From Anaerolineae bacterium CG2_30_58_95 (GTDB lineage: Bacteria; Chloroflexota; Anaerolineae; Anaerolineales; Villigracilaceae), in NCBI GenBank assembly GCA_001872165.1, contig MNXK01000139.1:1-7329 (forward strand): a stretch of 7,329 bases of DNA. The letters are read 5' to 3'. The notes beneath the pieces were generated by a model. The model ran no database searches and was not told the origin of the DNA. It saw only the letters and a list, made by a program, of their open reading frames with translations. Positions 4,928-7,329 of the stretch are shown piece after piece. The position numbers were made by a program, and so were the translations under genes. How positions within the stretch are numbered: the stretch's first letter is position 1; each line of letters begins with the position of its first letter.

Positions 4928-5812
4928 ATGCTTTCCCCAAACATCAAATCCCTCATCCTGGACATGGACGGCGTCCTGTGGAAGGACTCCAGCCCAATCG
5001 GCGACCTGCCGGCGATCTTTGCGCGCATCCGTGAGCGCGGGCTGAAGGTGGCCTTCGCCACCAACAATGGGACGCTCACCCCCGAACAATACGTGCAGCG
5101 ACTGGCCAGCTTTGGCGTGACTGCCCAATCCTGGCAGGTGGTGACTTCTTCGCTGGCGGCGGCGGAGTTGCTGGCGAGGCGGGTCGGACCTATCCCCCCC
5201 ATCCCCCCTTCCCTACCAGGGATGGGGGGCGCAGGGGGGTCTATCCCCCCCATCCCCCTTTCCCTACCAGGGATGGGGGGCGCAGGGGGGTTGGGTCAGG
5301 TTTTCGCCATCGGCGAAGAAGGGGTGATGAAAGCCTTGCGTGACAAAGGCTTTGCGTTGCCGCCTGTGGAAGAGGCCGAAAAAGCCCAGGCGGTGGTGCT
5401 GGGCATTGACCGGCAGATCAATTACAACAAGATGCGCGAGGCTACGTTGTTGGTACGGCGCGGTATCCCTTTCTACGTTACCAACCCCGACAAAACCTTC
5501 CCCACCCCGCGCGGCGAAATCCCCGGCGCGGGCGCGTGGGCCTCGGTCATCGTCACGGCCACAGGAGTTGAGCCCATCTACGCCGGGAAACCCGCCCCAG
5601 CCCTGCTCGAACTGGCGCGCGAACGATTGGGGACGGCGAAAGAGGAAACGCTGGTGGTCGGCGACCGCCTGGAGACGGACATTGCTGGAGGGCAGGCGGC
5701 GGGCTGCCCTGTGGCGCTGGTTCTTTCGGGTGTGTCTACGCGTGAGGCGGGGGAGGCGTGGAGGCCGGAGATCGAGGTGATGGCGGAGGATTTGGGGGCA
5801 TTAGTCGAATAG
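4928..5812 (+). CDS. HAD superfamily (subclass IIA, NagD-like) phosphatase with in-frame repeat insertion
   Basis: This is a Mg-dependent aspartyl-phosphatase of the haloacid dehalogenase fold, acting on a small phosphorylated metabolite (sugar phosphate or nucleotide). The substrate cannot be told from sequence. All HAD motifs are visible: motif I D12-M-D14-G-V (nucleophile D12), motif II T45-N-N, motif III K221 in AGKPAP, and motif IV G245-D-R-L-E-T-D251, which is the NagD-type form. A C2 cap lies between motifs II and III. Residues 88-121 are a Pro/Gly insert made of two 17-residue units, PIPPSLPGMGGAGG and IPPIPLSLPGMGGAGG in part, absent from ordinary family members. Without it the protein would be 260 residues, the usual size. 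The insert separates a helix (SLAAAELLARR) from the next strand (QVFAIGEEG), a surface loop position. No Shine-Dalgarno precedes the ATG and no good promoter is seen. The last codons and stop lie in an 8-nt repeat array. Confidence 0.88.
   Translation: MLSPNIKSLILDMDGVLWKDSSPIGDLPAIFARIRERGLKVAFATNNGTLTPEQYVQRLASFGVTAQSWQVVTSSLAAAELLARRVGPIPPIPPSLPGMGGAGGSIPPIPLSLPGMGGAGGLGQVFAIGEEGVMKALRDKGFALPPVEEAEKAQAVVLGIDRQINYNKMREATLLVRRGIPFYVTNPDKTFPTPRGEIPGAGAWASVIVTATGVEPIYAGKPAPALLELARERLGTAKEETLVVGDRLETDIAGGQAAGCPVALVLSGVSTREAGEAWRPEIEVMAEDLGALVE
5190..5291 (+). repeat. Two in-frame 51-bp palindromic units inside the HAD gene
   Basis: The units 5190-5240 and 5241-5291 differ at one base (C at 5208, T at 5259, Pro to Leu). 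Each is C-rich in its first half and G-rich in its second, with ccctaccaggg at the centre and arms of the type cccccatccc/gggatggggg, so each forms a stable hairpin. The length is a multiple of three, so the frame is kept. The unit resembles small palindromic elements usually found between genes. Confidence 0.85.
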
Positions 5813-5866
5813 TCTGATAGTCAGGTAGTCGAATGGTCAGATAGCTTGGTGGTTGGGTTGTGTGGT
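5803..5866 (+). repeat. 8-nt-period degenerate tandem repeat across the HAD stop codon
   Basis: Eight successive octamers can be read: agtcgaat, agtctgat, agtcaggt, agtcgaat, ggtcagat, agcttggt, ggttgggt, tgtgtggt. The match to RGTCnnnT fades toward the right. The array begins inside the coding sequence and supplies the HAD stop codon (TAG, 5810-5812). It is the same family as 2447-2486, in opposite orientation. Confidence 0.65.
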
Positions 5867-5897
5867 TGAAGGGGGGTTCCGGGAGGGAGAGGCGGGG

Positions 5898-5903
5898 TAT
5901 AAT
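5898..5903 (+). promoter_or_regulatory. Probable -10 box of the toxin-antitoxin-like cluster
   Basis: A perfect TATAAT lies 58 nt before the ATG at 5962. No -35 is recognisable at 16-18 nt; TTGAAG at 5866-5871 is too far. Downstream, gatca (5914-5918) and tgatc (5927-5931) form a small inverted repeat that could be an operator, but it is too short to rely on. Confidence 0.45.
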
Positions 5904-5961
5904 TAGAGCCAGCGATCAATGTTCGGTGATCAGTCAACAGTAAGTGCTTGGAAGGTGTGAA

Positions 5962-6273
5962 ATGACCCAAAAAATTACTATGACCGAAATCCTTGATGAC
6001 TTGCGTGTGGCGGACGAGATCACCCGCCGCTTCGAGCGCCATTACTGGTTGAGTTCGGAAGACTTCTACGACCTGTACCAGAAGGGGCTTTTGGATGACG
6101 GCGAGCATACCGAGGAGTTTGCAGAATGGGCAGGTTACTACAACATTAAGATTGATCGTGAATCTTTGCTCTCTAAACTTTCCAGCGAGCGCATGCGAAA
6201 ATTGCAGGCAGGCCGTGTTGGCGATTTTGTGAGTATTGATCCGAAAGAACCAGAATTATTCGTAGATATGTGA
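5962..6273 (+). CDS. Small helical antitoxin-like protein (copy 1 of a tandem pair)
   Basis: A 103-residue acidic protein that is a paralog of the next gene: about 31 of the first 59 aligned residues from ITMTEILDDL onward are identical. The shared core is a heptad-like helix (ILDDLRVADEITRRFERHYW), then SSEDFYDLYQKGLLDDGEHTEEF in two overlapping parts, ending in the EWAGYY motif. Similar short proteins with a SSeeFY...G...dd...F.EW pattern are found upstream of small toxins in Chloroflexota and Cyanobacteria (recollection). The position two genes before a DUF6516-type protein supports an antitoxin role, which is inference. The start is ATG 5962 with GGAAGG 6 nt upstream, preferred over GTG 5944, which has no ribosome site. 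There is no obvious DNA-binding domain. The C-terminus (residues 70-103) is not conserved with its paralog. Confidence 0.7.
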   Translation: MTQKITMTEILDDLRVADEITRRFERHYWLSSEDFYDLYQKGLLDDGEHTEEFAEWAGYYNIKIDRESLLSKLSSERMRKLQAGRVGDFVSIDPKEPELFVDM

Positions 6274-6291
6274 TATCCAGGAGAGAACGAA

Positions 6292-6588
6292 ATGTCTACA
6301 ATTACGCTAAGCGACATCCTAGACGATATTCAAACTGCCGAGCAAGGGCTTCGTAAATTCGAGCAGCGTTATTGGGTGAGTTCCGATCATTTCTACAACC
6401 TGTATTCGCGAGGTCTTCTTGATAACGGGGAAAACCTCGAAGACTTTTCTGAATGGGCGGGTCACTATAAATTGCGCCAGAAGCGATTGACTGCGCTGGA
6501 AAAAATATCTTCGGACCGTATCGCCACGCTTCGACACGGCGAAACCGTCGAGTTGACTCCCGCAGAACCTGTTTACCCAATTGCATAA
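6292..6588 (+). CDS. Small helical antitoxin-like protein (copy 2, coupled to the toxin-like gene)
   Basis: A 98-residue protein sharing the core of the preceding gene (TITLSDILDDI, YWVSSDHFYNLYSRGLLD, EDFSEWAGHY). The C-terminal third differs, ending in a Pro/Glu-rich tail. AGGAGAG (6279-6285) stands 6 nt before the ATG and the gene begins 18 nt after the previous stop. Its TAA (6586-6588) overlaps the ATG of the next gene by one base, the layout typical of translationally coupled antitoxin-toxin pairs. This copy is therefore the likelier direct partner of the 6588 gene. The role as antitoxin is inferred from arrangement and family resemblance; no domain with known DNA-binding or enzymatic function is visible. 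Confidence 0.72.
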   Translation: MSTITLSDILDDIQTAEQGLRKFEQRYWVSSDHFYNLYSRGLLDNGENLEDFSEWAGHYKLRQKRLTALEKISSDRIATLRHGETVELTPAEPVYPIA

Positions 6589-7001
6589 TGGCCGCTTTTT
6601 CCCGCTCCAGTTACGAGACTCTACTTTACACGCTCACCGAACATTATCCTGAGGTGCGAGAATCCACCTTGCGCCTGTACGCGAACAGCAGGAATACGGC
6701 TATTGTTCGGGGAAGTGTGTTCTTCACGAACGGGTTGGAACTGCGAGTGTTCGAGTATCTTGACCTTTCCGACGGCGAGATTTTTGACTATTCCTACACC
6801 ATTTGTCGGGGCGAGCGGAAAATCCGCTGGTATGACCCGCAGCCGCATCCCGAAAACGCGGAGTTGGCCGCCACCTTCCCGCATCACTATCACGAAGAAC
6901 CCGGCATCAAACTAAACCGCAGACCCGCGCCGGGCATCTCCTTCGACGCGCCCAACCTGCCGGGGCTGATCAAGGATTGCTTGCGTCTGGGCGGGGAGTG
7001 A
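6588..7001 (+). CDS. DUF6516/TumE-like family protein, probable toxin component
   Basis: This 137-residue protein shows the pattern I associate with DUF6516, the TumE-like toxin family. It has an N-terminal helix (residues 8-30), a beta stretch GSVFFTNGLELRVFEYLDL (42-60) with conserved-type E56, then Y68-S-Y70, R80-W-Y-D83, H87-P88 and the histidine-rich P98-H-H-Y-H102. The clustered Glu/Tyr/Arg/Asp/His residues suggest a catalytic or nucleic-acid-cleaving site, but the activity of this protein is not known from sequence. The C-terminal segment SFDAPNLPGLIKDCL (118-132) is typical of full-length members, so the gene appears intact. It overlaps the upstream antitoxin-like gene by one base (TAATG) and has no independent ribosome site, consistent with coupled translation. 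Two antitoxin-like genes upstream for one toxin is unusual. Confidence 0.72.
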   Translation: MAAFSRSSYETLLYTLTEHYPEVRESTLRLYANSRNTAIVRGSVFFTNGLELRVFEYLDLSDGEIFDYSYTICRGERKIRWYDPQPHPENAELAATFPHHYHEEPGIKLNRRPAPGISFDAPNLPGLIKDCLRLGGE

Positions 7002-7021
7002 GCGCGCACAGGAAGAGGAAG

Positions 7022-7273
7022 TTGAACGCTGCTTTAATTTGTGACCGCCTGCATAAGCAAATTGATCGCCTGCCGGATGAACTGGTCGAGCAGGTTGCCA
7101 ATTTTGCCCTGTTCCTGATGGCAAAGCAGAAGGTTGCGCCTTTGTATGAGGATTGGAGCGATCAGCAGTGGCAGGAGTTTGCTTTGCAACAGTTCTTCCG
7201 TAAAGAGGCTGGCGCTGAACACGATGAGGTCGAGTACTTGTTGAAAGACGCTCGCGCGGATCGTGAGGGGTGA
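7022..7273 (+). CDS. Antitoxin-like small protein (DUF2281/VapB-style)
   Basis: About 83 residues. The N-terminal part (CDRLHKQIDRLPDELVEQ, then VANFALFLMAKQ) is the helix pair typical of DUF2281-like antitoxins (I..LP.EL...V..F..FL...). The C-terminal part (YEDWSDQQWQEFALQQFF, then DEVEYLLKDA) is the tail seen in many antitoxins that sit before MazF- or PIN-type toxins. I chose TTG 7022, which has AGGAAG (7010-7015) 6 nt upstream. GTG 6998, overlapping the previous TGA as GTGA, would add eight basic residues and is an alternative. The cognate toxin would lie beyond the window, or the gene is orphan. It is probably co-transcribed with the upstream TA-like genes. Confidence 0.7.
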   Translation: MNAALICDRLHKQIDRLPDELVEQVANFALFLMAKQKVAPLYEDWSDQQWQEFALQQFFRKEAGAEHDEVEYLLKDARADREG

Positions 7274-7329
7274 AGGCAGCGGATTGAAAGCGGATAAGCG
7301 GATAGATTTGCTGTTTCAGTATCCTCTAT
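7263..7329 (+). CDS. Possible start of the next gene, cut by the window edge
   Basis: A frame opens at GTG 7263 (overlapping the previous stop by 11 nt) or TTG 7284 and stays open to the edge, encoding KADKRIDLLFQYPL at its end. This is the position where a toxin gene would be expected, but about 20 residues are too few to assign a family, and the start codons are weak. Confidence 0.2.
   Translation, partial: MRGEGSGLKADKRIDLLFQYPL

Noticed and set aside
5190..5291. G-quadruplex or assembly artefact as the cause of the C/G-rich repeat in the HAD gene
   Set aside because: G-runs are present, but the in-frame 51-bp duplication with a central palindrome is better explained as a repeat element. 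A collapsed or misassembled repeat cannot be excluded without reads.
5340..5780. Plus-strand open frame of 146 codons inside the HAD gene
   Set aside because: It is Arg/Trp-rich, out of frame with clear HAD motifs III and IV; a GC-rich shadow frame.
5944..5961. GTG start for the first antitoxin-like gene
   Set aside because: It has no Shine-Dalgarno. The ATG at 5962 has GGAAGG at good spacing, and similarity to the paralog begins after it.

Overview
The window looks like a chromosomal segment of a Chloroflexota bacterium, probably of the Anaerolineae. The evidence is a Thr/Pro-rich lipoprotein carrying an NBR1-type Ig-like domain, trigger factor followed directly by clpP, a tRNA without an encoded CCA end, and many small palindromic and tandem repeats between genes. 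This assignment is inferred from gene style and repeats, not from a database match.

Layout. Positions 1-1734 hold the 3' end of one secreted protein gene and a complete paralogous lipoprotein gene, separated by about 415 bp of repeats that include a perfect 61-bp direct duplication. A small conserved-looking hypothetical gene lies convergently at 1779-2192 (minus strand). Positions 2193-2580 hold a MITE-like palindromic repeat, a near-consensus sigma-70 promoter and a tRNA-Leu(UAG) gene. The protein-quality block follows: trigger factor (TTG start, long Lys/Ala-rich tail) and ClpP with an intact Ser-His-Asp triad, closed by a strong hairpin. A NagD-like HAD phosphatase comes next, with two in-frame 51-bp palindromic units inserted in its coding sequence. 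The right end (5890-7329) is a toxin-antitoxin-type cluster: two tandem paralogous small helical proteins, a DUF6516/TumE-like protein overlapping the second by 1 nt, then an antitoxin-like small protein whose partner would lie beyond the window.

How the genes work together. Trigger factor (co-translational folding) and ClpP (proteolytic chamber) probably form an operon, perhaps fed partly from the tRNA-Leu promoter. The TA-like genes are tightly packed and likely co-transcribed from a TATAAT box at 5898.

The most notable theme is repeats. Palindromic units sit in frame inside two conserved genes (tig tail and HAD cap region). Short-period tandem repeats of 7, 8 and 11 nt sit at gene or transcript boundaries. 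One 8-nt-period family occurs in opposite orientations in the tRNA leader and across the HAD stop codon.
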